From contig JAITRW010000022.1 in assembly GCA_031288175.1 (NCBI GenBank), positions 1-64,000 of the forward strand: 64,000 bases of DNA, written 5' to 3'. The DNA is from Tannerellaceae bacterium (GTDB lineage Bacteria; Bacteroidota; Bacteroidia; Bacteroidales; Tannerellaceae). Positions 45,699 to 55,640 of the stretch are shown here, one piece after another; positions within the stretch are counted from its first letter, which is position 1, and each line of letters opens with the position of its first letter. The position numbers and the translations under genes were made by a program. The notes below the pieces were generated by a model that had not been told where the DNA came from, made no database searches, and saw only the letters and a program-made list of their open reading frames with translations.

Positions 45699-45802
45699 TT
45701 GTATTTGCTTCGCATCAATAACGTTTCAGCCTTATGTTTATTGTCGTTTACTTGAAGGTGAGGCATCCTTCCTATTACAGATACAGAGAACATTATTTAT
45801 TC

Positions 45803-45810
45803 TACCTTTG
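45803..45810 (+). promoter_or_regulatory. Promoter -7 element of queA
   Basis: TACCTTTG lies 26 bases before the queA ATG. A matching TTTG -33 box was not seen; the region 45699-45802 is AT-rich with no other recognisable feature. Confidence 0.6.
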
Positions 45811-45836
45811 CGGGGCTTAAACAGGAACGGAACTTT

Positions 45837-46883
45837 ATGAGGCTTTCCAAGTTCGGATTCGAATTACCGCTGGATTTACTTGCGCAGTATCCCCTAGAAC
45901 ATCGGGATGAATCGCGGCTTTTAGTCCTGCACCGAAAAACCGGGGAGGTAGAACATCGTGTTTTTAAAGATGTTTTGCAGTATTTTGAGGCAGGAGATGT
46001 CTTTGTCCTGAACAATACACGTGTTTTCCCAGCCCGTTTGTACGGGAAAAAAGAAAAAACAGGAGCACGTATTGAGGTTTTCCTGCTTCGTGAACTTGAT
46101 CCGGAAATTGCTCTTTGGGATGTCTTAGTTGATCCTGCCCGAAAGATCCGGATAGGGAATAAACTTTATTTTGGAGGTGATTCTGTTGTAGCGGAGGTTA
46201 TTGATAATACGACATCACGGGGAAGGACTATCCGTTTCCTTCATGATAAGCCTTACGAGGTTTTCAAAGAGAAATTGTATACCTTAGGTGAGACCCCATT
46301 ACCGAGATATATACGACGCACTGTAGCTCCCGAAGATATTGAGCGTTACCAGACGATTTATGCTTCGGAGGAAGGGGCTGTTGTTGCACCTGCGGCGGGT
46401 TTACATTTTAGTCGCGAACTGATGATGCGGCTTCGGATTAAAGATTGTCAGTTTGCTTACTTGACTTCCCATACAGGGTTGGGAAACTTTCATGAAATTG
46501 ATGTGGAAGATCTTACAAAGCACAAGACTTACTCTGAGCAAATGATCATCAATAATGAGGTCGTTGATATTGTCAATACAGGAATAGACGATAAAAAGCG
46601 TATCTGTGCAGTAGGGGTTTGTACGATGCGGGCTTTGGAAACAGCACAAGGTACAGATGGGCATTTGAAAGAATTCGAAGGGTGGACGAATCGGTTCATT
46701 TTTCCACCATACACTTTTAGCATTGCTAATGCTTTCATTACGAATTTCCATCTCCCTTATTCTACCATGCTTATGATGGCGGCCGCTTTCGGTGGGCTGG
46801 AAAACGTGATGGCAACGTACAAGATCGCTATTGAAGAAAAATACCGTTTTGGGGCTTATGGAGATGCTATGCTCATCTTGTGA
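45837..46883 (+). CDS. queA: S-adenosylmethionine:tRNA ribosyltransferase-isomerase
   Basis: QueA transfers the ribosyl part of S-adenosylmethionine to preQ1 in tRNA, making epoxyqueuosine at wobble position 34. The 348 residues show [82 protein letters not shown] and the C-terminal [17 protein letters not shown]. It is a complete gene of usual length. DUF2723 follows after 30 bases. No other queuosine genes are seen nearby. Confidence 0.96.
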   Translation: MRLSKFGFELPLDLLAQYPLEHRDESRLLVLHRKTGEVEHRVFKDVLQYFEAGDVFVLNNTRVFPARLYGKKEKTGARIEVFLLRELDPEIALWDVLVDPARKIRIGNKLYFGGDSVVAEVIDNTTSRGRTIRFLHDKPYEVFKEKLYTLGETPLPRYIRRTVAPEDIERYQTIYASEEGAVVAPAAGLHFSRELMMRLRIKDCQFAYLTSHTGLGNFHEIDVEDLTKHKTYSEQMIINNEVVDIVNTGIDDKKRICAVGVCTMRALETAQGTDGHLKEFEGWTNRFIFPPYTFSIANAFITNFHLPYSTMLMMAAAFGGLENVMATYKIAIEEKYRFGAYGDAMLIL

Positions 46884-46913
46884 AAATAATGAGACGACTG
46901 AGGATAAATTGGT

Positions 46914-49900
46914 ATGAAAGGAATTTTGTGTCAACAGAGGATTAGCTGTTATTCGATTGTAAACAATGTATTAGGTTGGTTGGTCTTTGCCGTAGCGGCA
47001 GCCACCTACTTGTTGACGATGGAACCGACCGCGAGTTTTTGGGATTGTGGAGAGTTCATATCTTCTGCCTACAAGCTTGAAGTGGGACACCCTCCGGGTG
47101 CTCCTTTCTTCATGTTGACGGCCAATCTCTTCACGCGCTTTGCTTCTGATCCGTCCCAGGTGGCTGTGGCAGTGAACGCTATGTCGGCTCTTTCGAGTGC
47201 ACTGACTATTCTTTTCCTCTTTTGGAGTATTACACGATTACTGCGCCGCATGATTGTTGTGGAAGAGGAAACGATAAGTCTCTCGCAGATAGTAACGATC
47301 ATGGGTGCAGGCCTTATCGGAACTTTGGTCTATACGTTCAGTGATACTTTCTGGTTCAGTGCTGTGGAGGGTGAAGTTTACGCTTATTCATCGCTCTTCA
47401 CTGCGGTGGTTTTTTGGCTTATCCTAAAATGGGAAGAGGTGGCCGATTCCCCGCAGGCTGACCGTTGGCTTGTGCTGATAGCCTATCTGATGGGGTTGAG
47501 CGTGGGGGTACATTTACTTAATTTACTCTGTATCCCTGCCATCGTATTGGTGTATTATTACCGTAAACGTTCCAATCCCACGATAAAAGGCATGTTGATT
47601 GCTGTTGTCGTTTCTTTTGCTATAGTAGCATTGATGATGTACGGCGTTGTGCAAGGGTTGGTTGAGGTGTGTGGATGGTTCGAACTCTTCTTTGTGAACG
47701 TATTGGGAATGTCTTATAATTCAGGCGTTTTTGCCTACGTATTTATACTTGGCGTTACCCTGACTTGGGCTATTTGGGAAACGATGCGAATGGAAGTGAA
47801 CGTCGTGCGTTCTCGTGTCTCTTTCATCCTCTCCGTTACGTTGCTTGGTATCCCTTTCATGGGTGATGGTCTTCTGTTCGGTATACTTCTTATCGTAGGA
47901 CTTACTATCTTTCTGTTTAGGAGTAAAACTGTTGCGGTCGGAGTACTTAACACGATACTTGTCTCCTTAACGGTTATCTTCATTGGGTATGCTTCTTATG
48001 CACTTATTCTCATACGGGCTACGGCCGACACACCGATGAATCAAAACTCTCCGAAGGATATTTTCACTCTACGTACTTACCTTGCGCGGGAACAGTATGG
48101 TACAGCTCCCTTGTTGTATGGACGTACTTATGTGTCGGAAGTGAAACGGGAAAATCGCGACGGTACATGTGTCGCTGTTGTAGATGAAGGAGCACCGACG
48201 TGGAGTCGTATCATCAAAAAGGGGAATGAGAAAGACCGTTATTATGTTTCTCATCGTAGTAGTGAAGTCCAATACATGGATGAACTAATGACTATTTTTC
48301 CCCGTATGTACAGTCCTGAGGGAAGACATGTTCCTGCTTACAAAATATGGGCGGATGTAAAAGGGGAGCCTGTGCGTATCAATCGTTGCGGGAATGTGAC
48401 AACAGTGATGAAACCGACTTTCGCCGAAAACCTTCGTTTTTTCTTCGCTTACCAGTTGAACTTTATGTACTTCCGCTACTTTATGTGGAACTTTTCGGGA
48501 AGACAAAATGATATTCAGGGACATGGTGAAATAATGAATGGCAATTGGATTACCGGTATCCCATTCATTGATGAGGCTCTCGTCGGACCACAGGATAATA
48601 TGCCGACTGATATTAGTGATAACAAGAGTCATAATACATACTTTCTCTTACCGCTCTTGCTTGGTATCATGGGTATACTTTATCAGCTTTATGCCGGAAA
48701 GTGTGGTGTCCAACGTTTCTGGATCACTTTTTTTCTTTTCTTCATGACAGGTATTGCTATTGTGCTTTACCTCAATCAGACGCCTTTTCAACCGAGAGAA
48801 CGGGATTACGCCTACGCGGCGTCTTTCTACGCTTTTTGTATCTGGGTTGGTTTTGGGGTTGTTGCACTGACTGAATTGATAAAACGTTACCTTAAAGTGC
48901 CTGGACTAGTAGCTGCTGTTGTTGCTACGCTTCTTGCGCTTCCTGTTCCGGCGAGGATGGCCTCGGAAAATTGGGATGATCATGATCGTTCCCTCCGTTA
49001 TTTTGCTCGCGACTTCGGGGCGAATTATTTGGAATCCTGCGAACCGGACGCCGTGCTTTTTACGAATGGTGATAATGACACCTTCCCCCTCTGGTACGTA
49101 CAAGAAGTAGAGGGTATTCGCACCGATGTGCGGGTCTGCAATACTTCCTACCTGCAAACAGACTGGTATATCTCTCAAATGAAAAAGGACGCTTACGATT
49201 CCAAGTCATTACCGGTTTCGTGGGAACTTGAAAATTATATTCAGGGGACAAGGGATTTTGCTTATGTAATTCCCCGATTGAACCAACCGCTTGACTTGCT
49301 TGCAGCCTTGAATTTTGTCAAAAGTAACGACCCGAAGAATAAGCGTGTCCCGGAATACCGTCAGGCACTTGACTACATACCGACAAAGACACTTACTTAT
49401 CGGGTGGATACCGCTGCCGCTCTCGCTTCTGGAGTTATTACCGAAAGTGACCTGCCTTTTGTGGCTCCCGAGATGATCATTGATCTGGATGGGAAAGATG
49501 TTCTCGGTAAACAAGAATTAGCTATCCTTGATATGTTGCAGACCAATAATTGGAAACGTCCCATTTATTATGCAATAACTGTTTCATCCGATCAATATGT
49601 TCACATTGATCCCTATTTCCGTCAGACAGGATTAGCTTATCTCATTACACCGATGAGAGTGAATAATACTGTGAAGTCGGTGGATGCAGATCGGATGTTT
49701 GATAACTTGATGAACAAGTTCCGTTGGGGTGGGTTGGAAACGAAAGGAGTTTATCTTGACGAGAATGTGATGCGTATGGCGAAAAGTTATCGTTCGGCAC
49801 TTTTCGGACGACTTGCTAATATCCTCGCTTATCAAGGAGATAACGAACGGGCGCTTCAAGTGTTGGACAAGGGAATGGAAGTAATTCCTCCTTACAATGT

Positions 49901-50177
49901 CTCACTGGATGAAAGCGCTCTCTCTTTTGCCGAGCTTTACTATCAACTCGGACAGACCGAAAAAGCTGAAGAAATACACGAAGCGATTATTGCTAATGCA
50001 TTTCGTAATCTGGATTGGTTCAGGCGATTGAGACCTGTACACCGAGCTTCTGTCTTTGAAGAAATGAAAAGAAACCTTGCCATTGCCCAGGAAGTTTTAA
50101 GAGTCGGGGAATATTATAACCCTGATTTTGTTGCCAAACACAAAGCAACGTTCGATAGTTACAATACCTTTCAGTAA
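46914..50177 (+). CDS. DUF2723-family membrane protein, probable GT-C glycosyltransferase
   Basis: This 1087-residue protein has about 12 membrane helices in its first 650 residues and a large soluble C-terminal part. The N-terminal loop motif EPTASFWDCGEFISSAYKLEVGHPPGAP is the DUF2723 hallmark; its Asp-Cys-Gly-Glu is placed as the acidic catalytic residues of GT-C enzymes are. The human family member TMEM260 is an O-mannosyltransferase, so a protein glycosyltransferase role is plausible but not shown for bacteria of this type. The C-terminal part contains a TPR-like helical segment (about 985-1060). It lies between queA and aminopeptidase P and near a glycan cluster, without a close operon link to it. 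Confidence 0.85.
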   Translation: MKGILCQQRISCYSIVNNVLGWLVFAVAAATYLLTMEPTASFWDCGEFISSAYKLEVGHPPGAPFFMLTANLFTRFASDPSQVAVAVNAMSALSSALTILFLFWSITRLLRRMIVVEEETISLSQIVTIMGAGLIGTLVYTFSDTFWFSAVEGEVYAYSSLFTAVVFWLILKWEEVADSPQADRWLVLIAYLMGLSVGVHLLNLLCIPAIVLVYYYRKRSNPTIKGMLIAVVVSFAIVALMMYGVVQGLVEVCGWFELFFVNVLGMSYNSGVFAYVFILGVTLTWAIWETMRMEVNVVRSRVSFILSVTLLGIPFMGDGLLFGILLIVGLTIFLFRSKTVAVGVLNTILVSLTVIFIGYASYALILIRATADTPMNQNSPKDIFTLRTYLAREQYGTAPLLYGRTYVSEVKRENRDGTCVAVVDEGAPTWSRIIKKGNEKDRYYVSHRSSEVQYMDELMTIFPRMYSPEGRHVPAYKIWADVKGEPVRINRCGNVTTVMKPTFAENLRFFFAYQLNFMYFRYFMWNFSGRQNDIQGHGEIMNGNWITGIPFIDEALVGPQDNMPTDISDNKSHNTYFLLPLLLGIMGILYQLYAGKCGVQRFWITFFLFFMTGIAIVLYLNQTPFQPRERDYAYAASFYAFCIWVGFGVVALTELIKRYLKVPGLVAAVVATLLALPVPARMASENWDDHDRSLRYFARDFGANYLESCEPDAVLFTNGDNDTFPLWYVQEVEGIRTDVRVCNTSYLQTDWYISQMKKDAYDSKSLPVSWELENYIQGTRDFAYVIPRLNQPLDLLAALNFVKSNDPKNKRVPEYRQALDYIPTKTLTYRVDTAAALASGVITESDLPFVAPEMIIDLDGKDVLGKQELAILDMLQTNNWKRPIYYAITVSSDQYVHIDPYFRQTGLAYLITPMRVNNTVKSVDADRMFDNLMNKFRWGGLETKGVYLDENVMRMAKSYRSALFGRLANILAYQGDNERALQVLDKGMEVIPPYNVSLDESALSFAELYYQLGQTEKAEEIHEAIIANAFRNLDWFRRLRPVHRASVFEEMKRNLAIAQEVLRVGEYYNPDFVAKHKATFDSYNTFQ

Positions 50178-50204
50178 TATTCATCTTAAACATAGATTTT
50201 TCAA

Positions 50205-52046
50205 ATGACAACAACCGATCGCCTTTTTTCCCTTAGGGAAGCCATGAAGAGGCAACAATTGGATGCTTACATCCTGACCGATTCCGACCCTCATTTAAGC
50301 GAATATACTGCTGAACGCTGGAAAGTGCGTAGTTGGTTTTCCGGTTTCACAGGGTCAATGGGAACCCTTGTCGTGACTGCCAATAAAGCTTCCCTTTGGA
50401 TAGACTCTCGTTATTTCCTTCAAGCTGAAATAGAGCTTTCTGATGTAGATATTGAGATTCAGAAGATTGGCATAGCTGAGACACCATCTATCGCCGACTT
50501 TCTCCGTACCGAACTTTTCGAAGGACAGACAGTAGGTGTTTGCGGACAGACGTATAGTATTGCTCTTGCCCGTTCCCTCGAAACAAACCTGTCTAAATCG
50601 GGCATTCGTTTCGATACATCTTTTGATTTGGCAGAAGGTATCTGGGAGGACCGCCCCGCTGTACCTGATGGCTCTTGTTTTCTCCACGAAGAAAAATACA
50701 GTGGAAAATCTGTTTCCGATAAATTATATGAGATACGTGCTCAGCTCGAAAAAGATGAAGCGGACGCTGTTGCTTTGACAGCACTTGATGATATTGCTTG
50801 GACATTTAATATACGTGGAACAGATATTGCTTACAATCCCGTCGTCATCAGTTACGGTTTTGTTTCGAAAAAAGAAAGTGTTCTTTTCATAGATGAAAAA
50901 AAAGTACCTGAAGAAATCGTTGGATACCTTCAGGAAGCTGGTGTTTCTTTTCTGGACTACGATGCCTTCCTTCCCTTCCTCTCTCAATTGCCTGATGGTA
51001 CAAACCTATCCGTTGACCCGAATAAGGCTAATATTGCCTTACTCAACGCTATTCCCGAAAGTTGTTCCTTAGTGGAAGGTTTTACTTCCGTTACTCGCCT
51101 TAAGAGTATTAAAAATGAGGTAGAGATAGAGGGTATCCGTAACGCTGTTATTCGGGACGGTGTTGCTTTAACCAAATTTTATATGTGGTTAGAACAATCA
51201 CTGCGTGACGGAGAACGGGTGACGGAACGTAGTGCTGCCGCTAAGCTTTCCGAGTTTCGTGCCGGACAAGATTTATATCTCATGGACAGTTTCCATACCA
51301 TTTGCGCGTATGCTGAACATGGAGCTATCGTTCACTATTCTGCCACGCCTGAATCTGATGCCCTTATTCACCCCGAAGGTTTACTCCTGATTGATTCCGG
51401 AGGACAATATCTTGACGGTACAACCGACATTACCCGGACCATTGCCTTAGGAACACCTACCGACCAGATGAAAGAGGACTTTACTTGTGTTCTCAAGGCA
51501 ATGGTAAGTCTTTCTAAGTGTAAGTTTCCCGAAGGGACATACGGTGGACAATTGGATGTTGTTGCTCGCAAGCATCTCTGGGATGCGGGACTGAATTACT
51601 TACATGGAACATCACACGGAGTAGGACACTGTCTCAACGTGCATGAGGGTCCACAGAGTATCCGTTTGGCAGATACCAACCCCACTTCTTTGCAAATTGG
51701 AATGGTACTCAGTAATGAACCTGGATTGTATCGTACCGGCGAATATGGTATACGTATTGAAAATATGATGCTCGTCAGGGATAGTTATGTCTCTGCCGAT
51801 TTCGGAGCCTTCTTGCACTTTGACCCTTTGACGCTTTTCTATATTGACGAACGTTTATTACTTGTTCCAAAACTCTCCATCAGCGAAGTAAACTGGTTAT
51901 ATCGTTACCAGCAACGTGTTTTTGGTCGTCTGCGTCCCTTCCTTAACGATGCGGAAGGTTTGTGGTTGAGGCGTAAGACGTCATGTTCTTTCATGCGCCA
52001 CCTCCCTGCACCGAGGCGTCATTCTCCCGGCAACTCCCGCAGGTAG
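50205..52046 (+). CDS. Aminopeptidase P family metallopeptidase (Xaa-Pro aminopeptidase, M24B)
   Basis: This cytoplasmic enzyme removes N-terminal residues preceding proline, using a dinuclear metal site. Two creatinase-like N-terminal domains (about 1-310) precede the pita-bread catalytic domain, with metal ligands in LLIDSGGQYLDGTTDITRT, HGTSHGVGHCLNVHEGP, LSNEPGLY and IRIENMMLV. The family usually ends near WLRR (about residue 590); here the frame runs on for about 20 more residues into the 3' end of ispH, so the original stop may have been lost. It overlaps ispH by 28 bases. Confidence 0.93.
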   Translation: MTTTDRLFSLREAMKRQQLDAYILTDSDPHLSEYTAERWKVRSWFSGFTGSMGTLVVTANKASLWIDSRYFLQAEIELSDVDIEIQKIGIAETPSIADFLRTELFEGQTVGVCGQTYSIALARSLETNLSKSGIRFDTSFDLAEGIWEDRPAVPDGSCFLHEEKYSGKSVSDKLYEIRAQLEKDEADAVALTALDDIAWTFNIRGTDIAYNPVVISYGFVSKKESVLFIDEKKVPEEIVGYLQEAGVSFLDYDAFLPFLSQLPDGTNLSVDPNKANIALLNAIPESCSLVEGFTSVTRLKSIKNEVEIEGIRNAVIRDGVALTKFYMWLEQSLRDGERVTERSAAAKLSEFRAGQDLYLMDSFHTICAYAEHGAIVHYSATPESDALIHPEGLLLIDSGGQYLDGTTDITRTIALGTPTDQMKEDFTCVLKAMVSLSKCKFPEGTYGGQLDVVARKHLWDAGLNYLHGTSHGVGHCLNVHEGPQSIRLADTNPTSLQIGMVLSNEPGLYRTGEYGIRIENMMLVRDSYVSADFGAFLHFDPLTLFYIDERLLLVPKLSISEVNWLYRYQQRVFGRLRPFLNDAEGLWLRRKTSCSFMRHLPAPRRHSPGNSRR

Positions 52047-52888
52047 GAAGCTACCTCTTCCATTAGCCATTTTGGCGTGGATGTAGCCCCACAGATGCCT
52101 ATCCGACGTACGCCGGATGGTAGCTCTGGGGCTATATCTTTTACTCCGGAGACAAAAAAAGAGCGTGGATTGGCACTTAGGCATTCCTCGAAAAGCACTC
52201 GTCCGTTGGAGCTCTTCTCTCCGGCAACGAAATAGATGGCATCGTGGGAAACAGCGAAGGCTCTTACTTGAGTCAGACGTTTGGAAACTTGGCGACAAAT
52301 GCTGTCGTAGGAAATTAGTTGTGCGCCGAAAAGTCGGGTACGCCGTTCTATTTCTTGAGCTATCCGGCAAAAGCCTTCCTCCGATTTAGTTGTTTGGGCG
52401 AAGAGGGCAACATCCCGATGATAATCTAATCTATCAAGATCAGATTCTTTTTCTACTACAATGGCATCTCCACACGTTTGTCCGACTAGCCCATTTACTT
52501 CGGCATGCCCTTTTTCCCCATAGATAACTACCTGTGTCTTTTTCTCTCGCGAGGTGTCGTAGCATTGACGTATTTGCCGCTGTAAACGGAGGACTACCGG
52601 ACAAGTGGCATCTACTACCGTTAGGTGGTTACGACGGGCTATTTCATAAGTTTCGGGAGGTTCGCCGTGCGCTCGGAACAGTATTTTCGTGTCATGGAGG
52701 AGAGAAAGCTTTTCGTGTGTAATTGTCACCAGACCTAATTGTGCCAACCGACGCACTTCAAGGTTATTATGTACAATGTCACCCAGGCAATAAAGGCCTC
52801 TTCGTTGCTTTAATTCCCGTTCAGCGTCTTCAATAGCACGTACTACACCAAAACAGAAACCGGAATCTTCATCTATCTCTACTTCCAT
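52019..52888 (-). CDS. ispH: 4-hydroxy-3-methylbut-2-enyl diphosphate reductase
   Basis: IspH makes isopentenyl and dimethylallyl diphosphate in the last step of the MEP isoprenoid pathway with a 4Fe-4S cluster. The start MEVEIDEDSGFCFGVVRAIE gives the first cysteine; VDATCPVV and SYDSICRQVS hold the others, and HNNLEV and RAHGEP are substrate motifs. ATG at 52888 gives 289 residues, the normal length; the longer frame would overlap era. Its presence shows this bacterium uses the MEP pathway. It ends a minus-strand cluster after era (13-base gap). Confidence 0.95.
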   Translation of the reverse strand: MEVEIDEDSGFCFGVVRAIEDAERELKQRRGLYCLGDIVHNNLEVRRLAQLGLVTITHEKLSLLHDTKILFRAHGEPPETYEIARRNHLTVVDATCPVVLRLQRQIRQCYDTSREKKTQVVIYGEKGHAEVNGLVGQTCGDAIVVEKESDLDRLDYHRDVALFAQTTKSEEGFCRIAQEIERRTRLFGAQLISYDSICRQVSKRLTQVRAFAVSHDAIYFVAGEKSSNGRVLFEECLSANPRSFFVSGVKDIAPELPSGVRRIGICGATSTPKWLMEEVASYLRELPGE

Positions 52889-52901
52889 TCCACGAGAGCT
52901 T

Positions 52902-53810
52902 TTACTCGAAACGGTAACCGAAAGATTGCAAAAGAGTATCACGGTTACGCCAATCTTTCTCAACTTTGACTTGTGTCTCAAGGTAGACTTTTTTCTCAAA
53001 AAAACGTTCAAGATCACGCCGTGCTTGAGCGCCGATTTTCTTCAACGCTTTTCCTCCATGTCCGATGATAATTCCTTTTTGTGATTCCCTCTCCACAAAA
53101 ATTAGTGCACGAATACGCAACAACGCCTCTCCTTCCTCGAAGGATTCTACAATAACCTCTACCGAGTACGGTATTTCTTTCTGATAATACAAAAGTATTT
53201 TTTCGCGTATGATCTCAGCAACGAAAAAACGGGCTGGCCGATCGGTTAGGACATCCTTTTCAAAATAGGGAGGGGAGACAGGAAGCAAGTCTTTCACCCG
53301 TTGTTGCACATAGTCTATTCGAAAGTTATTAGAAGCGGAGATAGGGATGATTTCGGCCTTTGGTAATAATTCGCTCCATTGGAGAGCAAGTGCATCCAAT
53401 GTTTCCGGTGTACTGAGGTCTACCTTGTTTATGAGCAAGAGGATAGGGAAATTTGCGTTTCTTACTTTGTCAAGGAAGTATCTATTTTTTTCCGGTGTCT
53501 CAATTATGTCGGTTACGTAGAGGAGTACATCGGCATCACTCAGCGCAGAGTAGGAGAAATTCAACATAGACTCCTGGAGTTTGTAATTAGGCTGGAGGAC
53601 GCCGGGTGTGTCGGAATAGACTATTTGCATCTGTGCCGTATTCACAATACCTACAATCCGATGGCGCGTAGTCTGTGCCTTTGAGGTGATGATGGACAAA
53701 CGCTCCCCCACCAGTCGGTTCATAAGTGTGGACTTACCGACGTTGGGGTTACCCACAATGTTAACGAAGCCGGACTTATGATTGTCCGTTGTCGCTCCGT
53801 TGTCCGTCAT
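52902..53810 (-). CDS. era: GTPase Era
   Basis: Era is a GTPase that binds 16S rRNA and helps the small ribosomal subunit mature. It has G1 (GNPNVGKST), G3 (DTPG), G4 (NKVD) and G5 (ISAS) motifs, and a C-terminal KH domain (from about 215) with [43 protein letters not shown]. The 302-residue length is normal. The first 35 bases overlap the 3' end of fabH, so its translation probably follows fabH. Confidence 0.97.
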   Translation of the reverse strand: MTDNGATTDNHKSGFVNIVGNPNVGKSTLMNRLVGERLSIITSKAQTTRHRIVGIVNTAQMQIVYSDTPGVLQPNYKLQESMLNFSYSALSDADVLLYVTDIIETPEKNRYFLDKVRNANFPILLLINKVDLSTPETLDALALQWSELLPKAEIIPISASNNFRIDYVQQRVKDLLPVSPPYFEKDVLTDRPARFFVAEIIREKILLYYQKEIPYSVEVIVESFEEGEALLRIRALIFVERESQKGIIIGHGGKALKKIGAQARRDLERFFEKKVYLETQVKVEKDWRNRDTLLQSFGYRFE

Positions 53811-54795
53811 AACCCCATTTCAGGTAGGCGGCACCGTACACAAAACCGGCGCCAAAAGCAGCGAGAATCATATTATCCCCCTTGTGAAGACGGTTTTCCC
53901 ACTCCCAGAGGCAAAGAGGAATTGAACCGGCGCTTGTGTTTCCGAATTTCTCTATGTTCACCATGATTTTTTCTTCCGGTACGCCAAGCCTCTTACCGGC
54001 AGCATCTATGATGCGTTTGTTTGCTTGGTGGGGAACGACCCAATCAATATCTTCTTTGGACAAATGATTACGCTCAACGATTTCAGCGGCAACATCCGCC
54101 ATATAAGCGACAGCGTATTTGAAGACAACCTTACCATCTTGATAGATGTAATTTAGCCGCTTGTCAATACCTTCATGAGTAAGCGGAAGAACGGAACCTC
54201 CACCCCACATGATAAGATGTTCACGCCCAATCCCTTCTGTCCGCAAGATACTGTCCACCCAACCGTAATTTTCCTCCGTCGGTTCTATCAAGACGGCTCC
54301 GCAACCATCACCAAATAAGGGAGCGGTATTGCGGTCGGTATAGTCGGTCATGGAAGTCATCTTATCGCCCGCTACGAGAACTATTTTTTCGTATCGGCCT
54401 GCACGGATGAAGTTGGCTGCTATCTCTAAACCATAGAGAAAACCTGAACAGGCAGCTTGCATGTCGAAAGTGAAAGCTTTAATACAACCTGTCTCATAGG
54501 CAATGATAGAGGCAGTCGTCGGGAAAGCATAGTCAGGTGTCGTCGTAGCACACAACAGGACTTCTACTTCTGAGGGATCGGTCTTCGTCTTTTCCAGCAA
54601 CTGTCGGACAGCACGAATAGCCATATAAGAAAGACCTTTCCCTTCACCCCGCAGGATACGTCTTTCCTTCACTCCCACTCGCGTGGTAATCCACTCATCA
54701 GAGGTATCTACCATCCGCTCAAGGTCTTTATTTGTCAAAACCTCGTCGGGCACATAACCTCCTATGCCGGTAATAACTGCATTGATTGGTGCCAT
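53776..54795 (-). CDS. fabH: 3-oxoacyl-ACP synthase III
   Basis: FabH condenses an acyl-CoA with malonyl-ACP to begin fatty-acid synthesis. The catalytic triad is visible: Cys in [12 protein letters not shown], His in [12 protein letters not shown], and Asn in [32 protein letters not shown] is the usual N-terminus and the length of 339 is normal. plsX, which often lies between rpmF and fabH elsewhere, is absent, as in other Bacteroidales. It overlaps era by 35 bases and follows rpmF by ten bases. Confidence 0.97.
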   Translation of the reverse strand: MAPINAVITGIGGYVPDEVLTNKDLERMVDTSDEWITTRVGVKERRILRGEGKGLSYMAIRAVRQLLEKTKTDPSEVEVLLCATTTPDYAFPTTASIIAYETGCIKAFTFDMQAACSGFLYGLEIAANFIRAGRYEKIVLVAGDKMTSMTDYTDRNTAPLFGDGCGAVLIEPTEENYGWVDSILRTEGIGREHLIMWGGGSVLPLTHEGIDKRLNYIYQDGKVVFKYAVAYMADVAAEIVERNHLSKEDIDWVVPHQANKRIIDAAGKRLGVPEEKIMVNIEKFGNTSAGSIPLCLWEWENRLHKGDNMILAAFGAGFVYGAAYLKWGYDGQRSDNGQS

Positions 54796-54805
54796 GCAGA
54801 GGCGG

Positions 54806-54991
54806 CTAAACAGCTTCCTTCTGCTCTATGGCTAACTTGCCACGATAGTACCCACAAGCTCCACAAACGGTATGATAAATGTACCATGCACCACAATTGG
54901 GGCAAACAGCCATAGTAGGCAATTCCGCTTTGTCGTGGGTCCGGCGTTTGGCAGTTCTTGCGTGTCCTTGTCGTCTTTTGGGATGTGCCAT
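54806..54991 (-). CDS. rpmF: Ribosomal protein bL32
   Basis: This 61-residue large-subunit protein begins [20 protein letters not shown], a typical basic start, and holds a zinc-finger pattern [23 protein letters not shown] with four cysteines. It follows yceD by 34 bases and precedes fabH by ten. Confidence 0.97.
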   Translation of the reverse strand: MAHPKRRQGHARTAKRRTHDKAELPTMAVCPNCGAWYIYHTVCGACGYYRGKLAIEQKEAV

Positions 54992-55025
54992 GACTATTAT
55001 TTTTAGATTTCCTGTTGTTTGTGTG

Positions 55026-55541
55026 TTATAATTCTTCTTCGGTCGCTTCTATATCGAAATTATCAATGCTCACCCCTTCATCATCAACCGGAACGGTATG
55101 TTGATGGAGGTGGGCGGACATCTCGCGGTTACATTTACCGGGAGCATGGACATGCTTCATAGGAAGAGATAGGACAATAAATTCATAAAGAAACCACGCT
55201 ACATTGATAGCTCCCTCTTCTTCGGGAACGACAATGACCTCATCATTCTCTTCGGAAAACTCTTTCCCAAACTTCACCATTAGTTTGTTACGACTCTCCA
55301 CCGGAAGCTCTACTTCGTCCAGACAACGATCGCATGGGACTTTGACGGATCCTTGCAAACAAAAGTTCAGTTCGAAAATAGTGCCTTTGCGACAAACAGT
55401 CAAGTCCACCTGAACTTTCCCTTTCCTCATTTCGTCATTATCAATATTGGCGAAGTAAGCGTTTTCCAACAAGTACTTGTAAACTTGCTCCTTTCCGGAG
55501 AAATTTTTCAAGTTCACTTCGTATACGCCGAACTTAGCCAT
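55026..55541 (-). CDS. yceD: YceD/DUF177 family protein
   Basis: This conserved protein accompanies rpmF in many bacteria and has been linked to 23S rRNA or ribosome formation. The 171 residues show the family's CxxC pair (VKVPCDRCLDEVELPVE) near residue 75 and the acidic C-terminal tail. The start at 55541 is chosen because the longer frame to 55616 contains the promoter at 55588-55595. It begins the minus-strand operon yceD-rpmF-fabH-era-ispH. Confidence 0.9.
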   Translation of the reverse strand: MAKFGVYEVNLKNFSGKEQVYKYLLENAYFANIDNDEMRKGKVQVDLTVCRKGTIFELNFCLQGSVKVPCDRCLDEVELPVESRNKLMVKFGKEFSEENDEVIVVPEEEGAINVAWFLYEFIVLSLPMKHVHAPGKCNREMSAHLHQHTVPVDDEGVSIDNFDIEATEEEL

Positions 55542-55587
55542 CTCGTGATATGTCTGTTCTATTTGTTTTGTCCTTCTGAAAGCGCCG

Positions 55588-55595
55588 CAAAAGTA
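55588..55595 (-). promoter_or_regulatory. Promoter -7 element of the yceD-rpmF-fabH-era-ispH operon
   Basis: The minus strand reads TACTTTTG, 46 bases before the yceD ATG. It is divergent from the plus-strand -7 box at 55617-55624, with which it shares the short intergenic region. No clear -33 box. Confidence 0.6.
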
Positions 55596-55616
55596 GAAAT
55601 AAATACTATAAAGCAT

Positions 55617-55624
55617 TACCTTTG
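55617..55624 (+). promoter_or_regulatory. Promoter -7 element of the CorC-like gene
   Basis: TACCTTTG ends 16 bases before the ATG at 55641, implying a leader of about 10 bases. This excludes the longer open frame that begins at 55353 inside yceD. Confidence 0.6.
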
Positions 55625-55640
55625 CCTCAAAAGAAATTGG

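Noticed and set aside
52889-53017. 43-residue N-terminal extension of IspH
   Set aside because: It would overlap era, and IspH homologues begin at the Met before VEIDEDSGFCFGV.
55353-55640. 95-residue N-terminal extension of the CorC-like protein
   Set aside because: It would be coded antisense to yceD and crosses the -7 box at 55617-55624; the natural membrane-protein start is the ATG at 55641.
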